From Candidatus Saccharimonadota bacterium (lineage in GTDB: Bacteria > Patescibacteriota > Saccharimonadia > Saccharimonadales > UBA4665): a stretch of 64,000 bases of DNA. Where the stretch lies: the NCBI GenBank assembly GCA_013289705.1, contig JABCZM010000007.1, forward strand, positions 1-64,000. The letters run 5' to 3'. A program made the translations under genes and the position numbers. The stretch's first letter is position 1. Each line of letters opens with the position of its first letter. This document shows positions 33,378-42,503 of this stretch, in pieces. The notes beneath the pieces are model-generated. The model was not told where the DNA came from, ran no database searches, and saw only the letters and a program-made list of their open reading frames with translations.

Positions 33378-34319
33378 ATGAGACGAAAATATACCACCCT
33401 TTGGCGCATTATCCATACCGGCATCGTAAACTTTATTCGCAATGCCAGCTTGGCAATTGCCGCTATGGCCGTGATGATCGTAACGTTAACCATCGTGCTA
33501 TTTTCGTTGATTGCCAACGCTACATTCGCTAACACTATCAACCAAATCACTAGCAAAATCGATATTTCGGTCTACCTAAAAGACACCGTGACTCCAGCGC
33601 AATCTTCGCAGCTGGTGGCACAGCTCCAAAAACTGCCGAACACTCAGTCGGTGACGTATTTATCAAAAGACCAAGTACTTAAGAATTTCATACAACAGAA
33701 TGCTAACAACCAACAGCTGCAATCTGCAGCCGACGCAACATCCAATCCGTTGCCGGCAACCATTCGCATCAAGCCGCGTGACCTCAATAAAATTAACGAC
33801 ATCAAAGCATTCTTGGATAAGCCAGCGGTCACGGCACTAGAATCCGAGCCAACTTCGTACAATGGCAGCCTAAAGCAGGCGATTGACAATATTACTCATG
33901 CCACGAACGTGCTGCGAGAAATTGGCATCATTGCTGTCATAGTATTCGCGGTCGTTTCGGCGCTGATAATCTTTAACACTATTCAAATGGCAATCTTCAA
34001 TCGTCGTGACGAAATTCAGATCATGCGCTTGTTGGGCGCAAGCACCAGTTATATTCGGGGACCATTTATTGTCGAAAGTGCGATTTATGGGCTGCTGTCA
34101 GCGGTGATTTCGGTGTTAATTGTAAACTCGATTTTTGTGGCGGCATCGTCCACATTGCAGGCAACAACCTTTGGACTGCTCGATATCGGCTACGCCGTAA
34201 CCTATTTTGATCATCGATTCTGGAAGTTTTTGGGAATGCAGCTTATGGTTGGTATACTTATTGGTACTGTATCTTCTGTCATTGCCACACGACGGTATCT
34301 CAAATTTAAGATTAAATAG
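33378..34319 (+). CDS. ftsX: Cell division permease-like protein FtsX
   Basis: This four-helix membrane protein has a short cytoplasmic start (MRRKYTTLWRIIHTG), a first helix at about residues 22-45, a large extracytoplasmic loop (ISVYLKDTVTPAQ...), and three more helices at the end. I use ATG 33378, just after ftsE; an upstream in-frame start at 33324 would overlap ftsE by 50 bases. About 313 residues. The loop would contact the CHAP hydrolase encoded next. Confidence 0.93.
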   Translation: MRRKYTTLWRIIHTGIVNFIRNASLAIAAMAVMIVTLTIVLFSLIANATFANTINQITSKIDISVYLKDTVTPAQSSQLVAQLQKLPNTQSVTYLSKDQVLKNFIQQNANNQQLQSAADATSNPLPATIRIKPRDLNKINDIKAFLDKPAVTALESEPTSYNGSLKQAIDNITHATNVLREIGIIAVIVFAVVSALIIFNTIQMAIFNRRDEIQIMRLLGASTSYIRGPFIVESAIYGLLSAVISVLIVNSIFVAASSTLQATTFGLLDIGYAVTYFDHRFWKFLGMQLMVGILIGTVSSVIATRRYLKFKIK

Positions 34320-34322
34320 CAC

Positions 34323-34443
34323 GTGTCTGTCTAGAACGGCACATTGCGAGCGAATCACTCCAGTCCGCACTCGCCGTACCCTAGGGTATGGCTCCCTTGC
34401 GGGCTTCATGCTTCACTTACACTACATCGTTCTAGGCAGACAC
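34323..34443. other. Large folded element closed by a 16-base inverted repeat
   Basis: GTGTCTGTCTAGAACG (34323-34338) matches the inverse of CGTTCTAGGCAGACAC (34428-34443) with a single G-U pair. Inside are GCGAG (34346) with CTCGC (34370), TACCCTAGGGTA (34377-34388) and CCC/GGG around 34394-34403, giving a four-way junction. There is no T-run. It could be a small RNA, a processing site or a protein-binding element between ftsX and the hydrolase gene. Confidence 0.45.
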
Positions 34444-34496
34444 TTAACGGTGGAGCCAAGTTCAGCAACTGGTGTCCGGAACGAGAAGGTGGGGGA

Positions 34497-34525
34497 TTTA
34501 CAAAGTTTATGACCAGTCGTATAAT
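34497..34525 (+). promoter_or_regulatory. Promoter of the CHAP hydrolase gene
   Basis: TTTACA at 34497-34502 and TATAAT at 34520-34525 are spaced by 17 bases. It places transcript start near 34532 and shows that the correct start codon is ATG 34554, not the far-upstream frame opening. Confidence 0.75.
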
Positions 34526-34553
34526 AAGCGTCAGCAGGAAAAAGACAAAAACC

Positions 34554-35795
34554 ATGCTCAAAACCTCACAAAAACATCAAAAGCTTATTCGTCGCCTCCG
34601 TAGCACGCCGGTGTTATTTGTGCTGAGCGTTTTATTGGTGGCCGGTTCGTTATCACACGGTTTTGGAGTATTTGCGGCGACTTGTAGCAATACCACTGAT
34701 TGTCAGCAGCAGATTGATGGATTGAACGCTCAAAATTCTCAGGCTCAGAGTACGCTGAGTACGCTTGAATCGCAAGCAGGTAGTTATCAGGCTGCGGTGA
34801 GTGCGCTCCAGTCCCAAATTAATATGATCCAAGGTCGAATAGCCGATAATCAAGCGCAGCAGGCTTCGTTGCAAACGCAGATTATTGCTGCCCAAACGCA
34901 GCTTGATCAGCAGAAGTCAGTTTTGGCGAATGATTTGAAGACAACGTACATTAATGGCCAGTTAACACCCGTGGAAATGCTAGCTACTAGCAACAATATC
35001 AGTGATTACATCGACAAGCAGCAAGCCTATTCGGTCGTCCAGGATAAAATTCAAGATACGCTAACGCAGATTGCAACCCTGCAAGCCCAACTAAAAGGCC
35101 AGAAAGATCAGGTCGATCAGCTTTTGGCGACCCTGGGAACGCAACAGACGCAAGTTACGGCTGCGCAGAATGAGCAAGCAAGCTTGCTTTCCTACAACGA
35201 ATCGCAGCAAGCCAGTTTTAACCAGCAGATTAGTGATAATAAATCGGCATTAACGCAGCTGTATGCGCAGCAAGCGGCCATCATTGCAGCTTCCTTTGGT
35301 GGTGGCTTCCATTATGGCGGTACCGGCGGTTATCCGTATGCCGATGCAGTCTGTCTTAACACTAGTGGTGATTGTGGCCCCTCTGGTGGTTACCCCTATG
35401 GACCATACGCCTGGGGCTATCCGCCGGACAATCAGTATGACGGCGCGGGCTGGGCCTATCGTAACTGTACGGGCTATGCATTCTGGCGTTTGGCTCAAAC
35501 AAGTGGAGTTACTTTAACAGCTGGTTTGTTCCCGAATGTAATGGCGAGCGGTGGCCGTATTGGTTACTCACTTCCTGACTTCAGAAAATTGGGCTACGTC
35601 GTCGATAAAGATCCCAATGGCGCCAATGTGTTGGCGGTGAATACCGGTGGTAATTTTGGCCATATCATGTACGTTGAAGCAGTGGACGGTAATGGCCAGG
35701 CGATCATTAGCCAGTATAACGCTGGCGAGGATGGACGGTTTTCTACCGGCACGCTGACAAATACTAGCGGCGTCTACTTCGTGCACATACGATAA
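34554..35795 (+). CDS. Secreted coiled-coil CHAP peptidoglycan hydrolase, PcsB-like
   Basis: About 413 residues. A signal peptide with basic start and hydrophobic core ends near ...GVFAA. A Gln-rich coiled coil spans about residues 45-250, then a Gly/Tyr-rich linker (GGGFHYGGTGGYPY), then a CHAP domain with Cys in YRNCTGYAFWRL (near 305) and His in FGHIMYVEAV. The layout matches PcsB/EnvC-type partners of FtsEX, whose genes lie immediately upstream. It probably cuts wall cross-links at division. Confidence 0.88.
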   Translation: MLKTSQKHQKLIRRLRSTPVLFVLSVLLVAGSLSHGFGVFAATCSNTTDCQQQIDGLNAQNSQAQSTLSTLESQAGSYQAAVSALQSQINMIQGRIADNQAQQASLQTQIIAAQTQLDQQKSVLANDLKTTYINGQLTPVEMLATSNNISDYIDKQQAYSVVQDKIQDTLTQIATLQAQLKGQKDQVDQLLATLGTQQTQVTAAQNEQASLLSYNESQQASFNQQISDNKSALTQLYAQQAAIIAASFGGGFHYGGTGGYPYADAVCLNTSGDCGPSGGYPYGPYAWGYPPDNQYDGAGWAYRNCTGYAFWRLAQTSGVTLTAGLFPNVMASGGRIGYSLPDFRKLGYVVDKDPNGANVLAVNTGGNFGHIMYVEAVDGNGQAIISQYNAGEDGRFSTGTLTNTSGVYFVHIR

Positions 35796-35829
35796 CCTGA
35801 GACGAAGCTTATCTTCTCGAAAAAAACGA

Positions 35830-35858
35830 TTAGCATGATCGGCCGTAGCCTGTATACT
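35830..35858 (+). promoter_or_regulatory. Promoter of the S41 protease gene
   Basis: TTAGCA at 35830-35835 and TATACT at 35853-35858 with a 17-base spacer. The ATG at 35867 is 8 bases downstream, whereas the GTG at 35861 is only 2 bases away. Confidence 0.65.
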
Positions 35859-35866
35859 TAGTGCTA

Positions 35867-37117
35867 ATGCAAGTGAAAAAGGGTGAGAACGAAATAGGGG
35901 AAATGTCTGCTGTTGTGCCGATTGTGGCCACGAAGCCCCATGGTTCGCGGGCTGGCAAGCTGATTGCTGGCGGCTTGGCACTGGTGGTGGTTTTTGGGCT
36001 TGGGGTAAACGTCGGCAATGGCCGTATCTCTATTGCCAGCCAGCCTCACGAACAGAGTGGCTTACCGACAAAACTCGACTATTCTAGTGTTAATGATGTT
36101 TACAACGCAATCAAGGAAAACTACAACGGCACGCTAACGGCGACACAGATGACAGATGGCCTCAAGCATGGCTTGGCCGAAGCCACAAAAGATCCATATA
36201 CTGAATATTTCACGGCTGCCGAAGCCAAATCGTTTAACGACGAGTTAAATAATTCGTTTAGTGGTATTGGCGCCGAGCTTGGCCAGGACAGTGACGGTAA
36301 TTTGCAGGTTATTGCGCCCATTAGTGGTTTCCCAGCCGACAAAGCAGGGCTAAAAGCGCAAGATTTGATTGCAAGTATTGATGGCACGAGCACGAGTGGC
36401 ATGAGCGTTGATGCTGCCGTCAACAAAATCCGCGGTAAAGCAGGCACCAAAGTAACGCTTGATATCGTGCGCGATAAAACGCAGGCTCTAACGCTGACCA
36501 TTACACGCCAGAATATCCAGGTACCAAGCGTAACAACCAAAACGCTCGATAACAACATTGGTTACATGCAAATTAGCACCTTTGCCGATGACACCGCCAA
36601 GCTAGCTCAAGCTGCCGCTGACAAATTTAAGCAGCAAAATGTGAAGGGTATTGTGCTCGATCTGCGCGATGATCCAGGTGGCTTACTTGATGCCGCAGTC
36701 AGCGTTTCTAGCCTGTGGGTTCCGCAAAACAAGCTGATTGTCGAAGAAAAGGGCACTATTGGTGATGTCACACACGATGCAACTGGTGGCGACGAACTCA
36801 ACGGTATTCCAACAGTTGTCTTAGTAGATGCTGGATCGGCTAGTGCTAGCGAAATCACTGCTGGTGCGTTGCATGACAATAATGTTGCACGTATCATCGG
36901 TGTCAAAAGCTACGGCAAAGGCGTTGTGCAGCAGCTTATGAATTTCCCCGATGGCAGCGAACTCAAGGTTACGGTTGCCAGCTGGTATCGTCCAAACGGT
37001 TCAAGCATCAACCATAAGGGCATTACACCCGACCAAATTGTCACCGTCAGCGATGCCGATGCCAAAGCCAAAAACGACACGCAACTCAAAGCTGCCGAAG
37101 ATTACCTAAACAAATAA
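35867..37117 (+). CDS. S41-family C-terminal processing protease
   Basis: About 416 residues with an N-terminal membrane anchor (IAGGLALVVVFGLGVNVG, about residues 25-45), a PDZ domain (GIGAELGQDSDGNLQVIAPISGFPADKAGL) and a catalytic Ser-Lys core with Ser in DAGSASASEITAGAL and Lys in SYGKGVVQQ. It cleaves exported proteins at C-termini. The start is set by the promoter spacing and gives a leaderless message. Confidence 0.92.
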   Translation: MQVKKGENEIGEMSAVVPIVATKPHGSRAGKLIAGGLALVVVFGLGVNVGNGRISIASQPHEQSGLPTKLDYSSVNDVYNAIKENYNGTLTATQMTDGLKHGLAEATKDPYTEYFTAAEAKSFNDELNNSFSGIGAELGQDSDGNLQVIAPISGFPADKAGLKAQDLIASIDGTSTSGMSVDAAVNKIRGKAGTKVTLDIVRDKTQALTLTITRQNIQVPSVTTKTLDNNIGYMQISTFADDTAKLAQAAADKFKQQNVKGIVLDLRDDPGGLLDAAVSVSSLWVPQNKLIVEEKGTIGDVTHDATGGDELNGIPTVVLVDAGSASASEITAGALHDNNVARIIGVKSYGKGVVQQLMNFPDGSELKVTVASWYRPNGSSINHKGITPDQIVTVSDADAKAKNDTQLKAAEDYLNK

Positions 37118-37196
37118 TCGTATATTGTCTATTTTGCTTGCCAAGGGAGGGGCAGATAGGGTAGGATTAAGAGCATATAAGAGAGGTGTGTTGAGC

Positions 37197-38804
37197 GTGG
37201 CAGACAAGCGGCCGACGAAGTATGTATTTGTAACAGGTGGTGTGCTTTCTGGCCTCGGAAAAGGCATCACAGCCGCCTCGCTTGGTAATCTCTTAAAGGC
37301 CCGCGGACTTAAAGTTAACCTCCAGAAGTGTGATCCGTATCTCAACGTCGATGCAGGACTCCTTAACCCTCGTGAACACGGCGAATGTTTCGTTACTAAA
37401 GACGGCGCCGAAACTGATTTAGACCTTGGCCACTACGAACGTTTTATCGATAACGAACTCACCAGCTCCAGTAGTTTGATGAGTGGCCGTGTGCTGTTAC
37501 AGCTTATTCAGGATGAGCGCGCTGGCAAGTTCGAGGGCGAAGACGTCCAAATTATTCCCCACGTCACCGGTGCAATTCAGGATTGGATTATTAAAGCGGG
37601 CGAAGGTTTTGACGTGCATATCGTTGAAATCGGTGGTACGGTGGGCGACTACGAATCACTGAGCTTTATCGAAGCGATTCGCGAACTTGGCGTTCGTGTC
37701 GGCCTGGAAAATTGCGCCTACATTCATGTAGTCTATTTGCCGTATCTTGGCGCGAGCAACGAAACCAAGACCAAGCCAGCTCAAAATTCTGTTCGCGAAT
37801 TGCGTGGCCTAGGCATTGCTCCTGATATTTTGGTCGGCCGCTCCGAGCAGCCCGCTAACGATGGCGTCAAGAAAAAATTAAGCCTATTTAGTGGTGTGGC
37901 CGAAGACGCTATCGCACTATTGCCAAATGCCTCAACTATCTACCAGGTGCCATTGACGCTCGAAGATAGCGGTATTGCCGATGTAATTGTAAACCGACTT
38001 GGCCTCGAAGCTTCCAAGCCCGATTTGACAGATTGGCGCAGCGTTGTAGAGCGTGCCACCAAAGCCCACGACAAGACCGTAAAAGTCGCCTTTGTCGCCA
38101 AATACATGGATAACACCGATACCTACATGTCGGTCTTCGAGGCGCTCAAATCTGCCGCTTGGCACAATGATGTTTCAATCGAGATTACCTGGATCGACGC
38201 CAGTCAGTTCGATGATACTGATGCCGACATCACAAAAGAACTTGCAAAGTATGACGGCATTGTGGTTCCTGGCGGTTTTGGGCAGCGTGGCCTAGAAGGC
38301 AAGATCAAAGCCGCCCAGTATGCACTAACCAGCAAAACACCGTACCTTGGTCTCTGTCTGGGCTTGCAGATGGCGGTAATTGCCGCAGCACGCAACGCTG
38401 GGATATCCGACGCAACCACGTTTGAACTAAATCCAGAGAGCAAAAACCTGATTATCGACACCATGCACGATCAAAAGGATAAGTTACAAACCGGTGGCAC
38501 CATGCGCCTGGGTGATTATGATTGCCAACTCGAAGCCGGCAGCCTAGCAGCAACTGCCTACGGCACCACAAAGATTGTCGAGCGTCACCGTCACCGCGGC
38601 GAATGCAATAATGCTTACCGCGACGAATATGAAAGCTGGGGCATTCGCGCCAGTGGTATTAACCCCGATAATAACCTCGTAGAAGTCATCGAAGGCATCG
38701 ATCATCCGTTCTTGTTAGCCAGCCAGTTTCACCCCGAATTCAAATCTCGTCCTAACCGCGCTCACCCCATGTTCGATGGCTTTATAAAAAGTCTGTTGCA
38801 ATAA
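37197..38804 (+). CDS. pyrG: CTP synthase
   Basis: CTP synthase makes CTP from UTP, ATP and glutamine. The synthetase domain starts with KYVFVTGGVLSGLGKG; the glutamine amidotransferase domain has the nucleophile in PYLGLCLGLQMA and the His-Glu in FHPEFKSRP. I use GTG 37197 (535 residues), 8 bases after AGAGGTG; TTG 37191 and a longer ATG frame at 37125 are less likely. No pyrimidine attenuator is seen. Confidence 0.94.
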   Translation: MADKRPTKYVFVTGGVLSGLGKGITAASLGNLLKARGLKVNLQKCDPYLNVDAGLLNPREHGECFVTKDGAETDLDLGHYERFIDNELTSSSSLMSGRVLLQLIQDERAGKFEGEDVQIIPHVTGAIQDWIIKAGEGFDVHIVEIGGTVGDYESLSFIEAIRELGVRVGLENCAYIHVVYLPYLGASNETKTKPAQNSVRELRGLGIAPDILVGRSEQPANDGVKKKLSLFSGVAEDAIALLPNASTIYQVPLTLEDSGIADVIVNRLGLEASKPDLTDWRSVVERATKAHDKTVKVAFVAKYMDNTDTYMSVFEALKSAAWHNDVSIEITWIDASQFDDTDADITKELAKYDGIVVPGGFGQRGLEGKIKAAQYALTSKTPYLGLCLGLQMAVIAAARNAGISDATTFELNPESKNLIIDTMHDQKDKLQTGGTMRLGDYDCQLEAGSLAATAYGTTKIVERHRHRGECNNAYRDEYESWGIRASGINPDNNLVEVIEGIDHPFLLASQFHPEFKSRPNRAHPMFDGFIKSLLQ

Positions 38805-38828
38805 GTTGTTGCAATAAGTTGTTGCAAT
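38796..38828 (+). repeat. Tandem 13-base repeat over the pyrG stop codon
   Basis: TTGCAATAAGTTG occurs at 38796-38808 and again at 38809-38821, followed by a partial TTGCAAT at 38822-38828. The first copy contains the pyrG stop TAA. It looks like a slippage duplication with little functional effect. Confidence 0.85.
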
Positions 38829-38858
38829 CAGCAGCAAGGTACAATAAGCTTAATTAGT

Positions 38859-39350
38859 ATGGATAACCAATCACTCGATAACACACCCCAGACTGACACG
38901 CCACAATTACCAACGGCCGAACCAATACAAGCTTCAACCGACACGCAACCAGTAGCTGGGTTTCGTGCTCCCGCACATCCTAAGCGTCTGCTGCTTGTCG
39001 AAGACGACGATGCGCTAGCAAACGTCTATCTGATGCGTCTAGAAGCCGAAGGCTTCGATGTTCGTCGTGTTGCCAATGGTGAAGACGCTCTGGCCGCAGC
39101 ACTTGGCTACCACCCAGATCTGATTCTACTTGATGTCATGATGCCCAAAGTCAGTGGCTTCGATGTACTCGATATCCTTCGCAATACCCCAGAAACTGCC
39201 AACCTCAAAATTGTCATGCTGACAGCCCTGAGCCAAGAAAGCGACAAGCAACGTGCCGAATCCCTCGGTGTTGACGACTACTTAGTCAAATCCCAGGTCG
39301 TCATCGCTGACGTAATCGACCGCATCAAACACCACCTCGGCGTCAACTAG
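38859..39350 (+). CDS. Single-domain response regulator (receiver only)
   Basis: 163 residues: a disordered Thr/Gln/Pro-rich first 40, then a CheY-like receiver with acidic LLVEDDD, phospho-acceptor D92 in LILLDVMMPKVSG, the Thr in VMLTALS and Lys in DDYLVKSQ, all intact. No output domain and no adjacent kinase. TACAAT at 38840-38845 is 13 bases before the ATG. Confidence 0.92.
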   Translation: MDNQSLDNTPQTDTPQLPTAEPIQASTDTQPVAGFRAPAHPKRLLLVEDDDALANVYLMRLEAEGFDVRRVANGEDALAAALGYHPDLILLDVMMPKVSGFDVLDILRNTPETANLKIVMLTALSQESDKQRAESLGVDDYLVKSQVVIADVIDRIKHHLGVN

Positions 39351-39351
39351 G

Positions 39352-39453
39352 TTGGGCAAGCCGCTTAGACGGCACATCTCGGCCCAAAATATCCGCTCCG
39401 GTGCTCGACTTTGAACCAAACTGCACCACCTATGTGGCTTGCACGAGGCGGAT
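39352..39453. other. Folded non-coding stretch after the response regulator
   Basis: TTGGGC (39352-39357) pairs with GCCCAA (39382-39387) around GCCG/CGGC. Next, ATCCGC (39391-39396) pairs with GCGGAT (39448-39453), enclosing CTCG/CGAG and CCAC/GTGG. There is no T-run. The gap 39351-39569 otherwise holds only the promoter of the next gene. Confidence 0.35.
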
Positions 39454-39483
39454 CCAAAGAAGTTAGCAAACTTGAGAACTAAA

Positions 39484-39545
39484 TTGACTTTTTATAAAGC
39501 TTATGCTATATTTAGTATGTAAAATAACACCCAGTGGTCGGGTGT
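39484..39545 (+). promoter_or_regulatory. Promoter and leader hairpin of the 39570 gene
   Basis: TTGACT (39484-39489), 17 bases, TATATT (39507-39512). The segment TAAAGCTTATGCTA (39495-39508) recurs with one change at 41330-41343 in the promoter of the FHA gene. The leader holds a hairpin ACACCC (39527-39532) with GGGTGT (39540-39545). Confidence 0.65.
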
Positions 39546-39569
39546 CGATTGCCCTAAATACAATTACTA

Positions 39570-41275
39570 TGAACACTGCACCTGCCGAACTTGGAAACGT
39601 AGCACTGGATAATCTGGCTGCTTTACAAGAGGGCAGACAAATAAATGCTGAGCATATGGCTGAGGCAGAGTTGAGGGCTATGTTTAACCCGGCTATCGTC
39701 GAGAATCATAGTTTTGCTGTTACCAGCGCTAAACGCGATTCTTTTCCGTACGATGAAGCTATCCTTACTGTTGACTCATTGTTGTCTATGGAGGCGATCG
39801 GTGTCGATACGAGCGAGCTACTGGCTAAAACGGGCAAGAACTCGATCAGGGACTCGGTGTGGAAGAACGAAACACTACTCACAAAAGATCTTGGCAATGA
39901 ACGGTTGACGATTAAGGATTATGGCGAAGGGGCTTCATTTGTGCTGAGCTCTGCAGATCCCGAACATCCGCTTGAGCAAAACGCGCCGTCATCAGTCATA
40001 AAAGAGAGAGTGATCGCTCGTTTAAAACAATCACCGGCACACCAGGCAATGATGGAGGCTGGCGAGCGGCTTATAAGTGGTACAGTAACGCCAGAATCCG
40101 TCCAGACCCGTGCCTTTAACTATGTTGATGATCCACTTGGTACTTTGGTGTTTTTGGGAGATATTGGCCTCTCGTGGAGTGTTAATTCTGTACGCCGATT
40201 GCGTGTCGGCATGCAGCCTAGCGAAGTAGTAGAAGAGGCACTTCAAAATGTAGCACCACATCAAGCTGGCCGCAGCGATGACGGTAGAACATCAGTTTTT
40301 ACCTGGGGCACGAGTGTAAAACGCGAACTAGTTGTCGACCGCGAGAACGGCACTTTTACATTTGGAGTAACCCAAAGACCAAGTGATCTATACCTAGAGC
40401 GTGGCAACCAGTCGCAGGAAAAATCATTGCCATTCGTCGAAACCGACTGTGCCCGCGAACTTTGTAACTTTCTTGACCAGGCGGGACTTATGTTACACCC
40501 CAAAGTGCAACGTGAAATGATGAGCGGTAAAGAAGCTGATCGCTACGGCTCTATATATACGCAACTGACCCGTGAAGTGGCAAAGTGGGTGAATAATCCT
40601 CGGCGGACGCGACTAAGCGAACTTTTTGTACCAAACGATCCGTCGTTTAAGGGCCGGGCCTTACAGGAGAGAGGCGAATCGGCACTATATGATTATGCAA
40701 ATTCACAGTACGATGTCGAAACGGACACTGAACAACAAACTCGTGAACAGTACCGTGCTACAAGTCAGTCATTTGAGGGTGAAGCGGCAGCCACTCTTTT
40801 TGGTCTTATGAATGGTGCTCTTAATCGAAGTGAGTCACCCGACGGTACTCATACAACCGATTTGCCGGTTACAAAATCTAGCGTGCATATGACGGTTGGC
40901 GCTTGTTTTGATGTGGTGGCTTACTACGTCGGTGCTGCGTATGGCACCCGAAGTGGAAACCCGGACTATTTAAAACGTGTGTCAGTCGGCGAGGTACTGA
41001 TGCTAGAAAAAAATACTGGTTCACACACCTTTCTTACTACTGCGCCAATGACTTTCAATGGAGTAGAAATGCCGAAGGGTGCGTTATTTACACAAGGGGA
41101 CGATAAGCAGTGGGCATTCTTGCGGCTAACACCATTTGCATTCGACGATGCGGTTGATCAGCTAGCCTTCGGTTCAGAAATTAGCAAGATGCTCAAAAAT
41201 GAACAGGAAGCGATGGAGCGTATAGGTGAACTTGGTATGAATGCATTGGTAAATCGTGCCACTTCAGCCAGTTAA
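39570..41275 (+). CDS. Large unknown protein, about 568 residues
   Basis: I do not recognise this protein. It looks cytoplasmic, acidic, without membrane helices, and has mixed alpha/beta composition. The last third includes a stretch (VHMTVGACFDVVAYYVGAAYGTRSGN, then KGALFTQGDDKQWAFLRLTPF) that might be a separate beta-rich domain. I use ATG 39570, after the hairpin, rather than the frame opening at 39503, which would fall inside the -10 box. It shares a promoter type with the FHA gene downstream, so the products probably act together. Confidence 0.7.
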
Positions 41276-41318
41276 TAGCCGAAACCCAAATCCGCAAATT
41301 GTCTAGAAATACACTGAA

Positions 41319-41347
41319 TTGACAATTAATAAAGTTTATGCTAATAT
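41319..41347 (+). promoter_or_regulatory. Promoter of the FHA-protein gene
   Basis: TTGACA (41319-41324), 17 bases, TAATAT (41342-41347). It shares TAAAG(C/T)TTATGCTA and the whole spacing with the promoter at 39484. Confidence 0.75.
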
Positions 41348-41367
41348 TCCTGGCAGGTAAACATAGT

Positions 41368-42150
41368 ATGAAAAATCTCGCCTCCAGTTATAATGATGAT
41401 CCCTCACGGAAGCGAAATGTCGACCCTGCGGAAGTACAATATGCAGGCAAGGCTGCCTTAGGTGGTAATGTCAGTGTGAGTCAAGAAGTGTTTGGTGGCA
41501 AGGGAAGTGTTCGAACCCTTGCAGATTCGCTCCCTTCGGCTAAGCTTACGCCTAATCAGAAATCCTACGTTTCACCCATCAGTGAAATTTTTGAGGGCGA
41601 AACACGTAATGGTAATCGGCAGAGCTTGTTTGGTATTGTGCTATCTGCGGATACGGCGGTTGCTATTATAGGTGAAAAATCCAACTCCCTGGGCGGTATT
41701 CCCCCAATTATCAGTTTCGTTGAGCTTCCATACGGTGAGCATAAAGCAGCACATCCAACTCCAACTACAGGTAAGTTGCTGGCGACTGTTGATACTGAGA
41801 AGTTAAGTATGGTTCGTCCGGAGGGTTATGTTCAGAAGTGGGAGACCTTTACATTTGGGCGTGTTGAAAGCGATGGAACTTCAACGGCTCGTGATGGTCA
41901 ACAAATCAAAATTGGTGAAGAACTAGACATGTCCAAGAAGCATTGGCAGGCTACCGTTACTACTGAAGGAATCGTGGAAGTTGTCGATACATCAACCAAT
42001 GGTACAAGTCTCTTGACTGGGTCAACTTTTATGCGGAATTCTGGCAACGAACAGTTAAACGGCCTTTTCGAGCAGATTGGTGATCCTGCTCGCAGCCTTG
42101 AGTGGAACACCGTCAGCCAGCAGCATGTGGCTTACGTAAGTTCTCAATAA
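41368..42150 (+). CDS. FHA-domain protein
   Basis: About 260 residues. The C-terminal part has the forkhead-associated pattern: FTFGRVESDG, then SKKHWQATVTTEGIVEVVDTSTNGTSLL, with Gly-Arg, Ser-x-x-His and Asn-Gly-Thr sites for phosphothreonine binding. The first 150 residues are not recognised. I use ATG 41368; the frame opening at 41338 is upstream of the -10 box. No Ser/Thr kinase is encoded in the window. Confidence 0.82.
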   Translation: MKNLASSYNDDPSRKRNVDPAEVQYAGKAALGGNVSVSQEVFGGKGSVRTLADSLPSAKLTPNQKSYVSPISEIFEGETRNGNRQSLFGIVLSADTAVAIIGEKSNSLGGIPPIISFVELPYGEHKAAHPTPTTGKLLATVDTEKLSMVRPEGYVQKWETFTFGRVESDGTSTARDGQQIKIGEELDMSKKHWQATVTTEGIVEVVDTSTNGTSLLTGSTFMRNSGNEQLNGLFEQIGDPARSLEWNTVSQQHVAYVSSQ

Positions 42151-42171
42151 AGCTTTTTAAGACAATTTTTT

Positions 42172-42199
42172 AAAAGAGCCCCCTTGTGAGGCTCTTTTT
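42172..42199. terminator. Bidirectional terminator between convergent genes
   Basis: AAAAGAGCC (42172-42180) and GGCTCTTTT (42190-42198) form a 9-base stem with T-runs on both strands. It ends the FHA gene from the left and rpmA from the right. Confidence 0.9.
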
Positions 42200-42221
42200 A
42201 TGTTCGACAATCCGATGCGAT

Positions 42222-42494
42222 TTATTCGACGGTAACTTCGGTACGAGACACTGAGCGACCGGTAAAGAGGCGGACGCGGCGAACTTGCATTTTGACGATG
42301 CCGTCGTGTTCTGCGTGAATCGTGAAGTTGCGGCTGAGTTTGGTGCCTTTGCCGGCACGCTTGGTGAGGCCAACCTGGCGAACGATAATCTGACCAGTCT
42401 TAACTTTTTGGCCACCAAAAAGTTTAACGCCAAGGCGCTGACCGGGACTGTCGCGTGTATTCTTACTGGTTCCACCTGCTTTGACGTGTGACAT
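42222..42494 (-). CDS. rpmA: 50S ribosomal protein L27
   Basis: bL27, 90 residues: MSHVKAGGTSKNTRDSPGQRLGVKLFGGQ, then IIVRQVGLTKRAGKG and AEHDGIVK match the family, although the usual HPG segment is altered. No N-terminal cleavage extension is present. It follows the methyltransferase gene by 9 bases on the minus strand. Confidence 0.95.
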   Translation of the reverse strand: MSHVKAGGTSKNTRDSPGQRLGVKLFGGQKVKTGQIIVRQVGLTKRAGKGTKLSRNFTIHAEHDGIVKMQVRRVRLFTGRSVSRTEVTVE

Positions 42495-42503
42495 ACATTA
42501 TTC

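Noticed and set aside
34344-34553. Long N-terminus of the CHAP hydrolase
   Set aside because: The promoter at 34497-34525 lies inside that stretch, and the signal peptide begins at ATG 34554.
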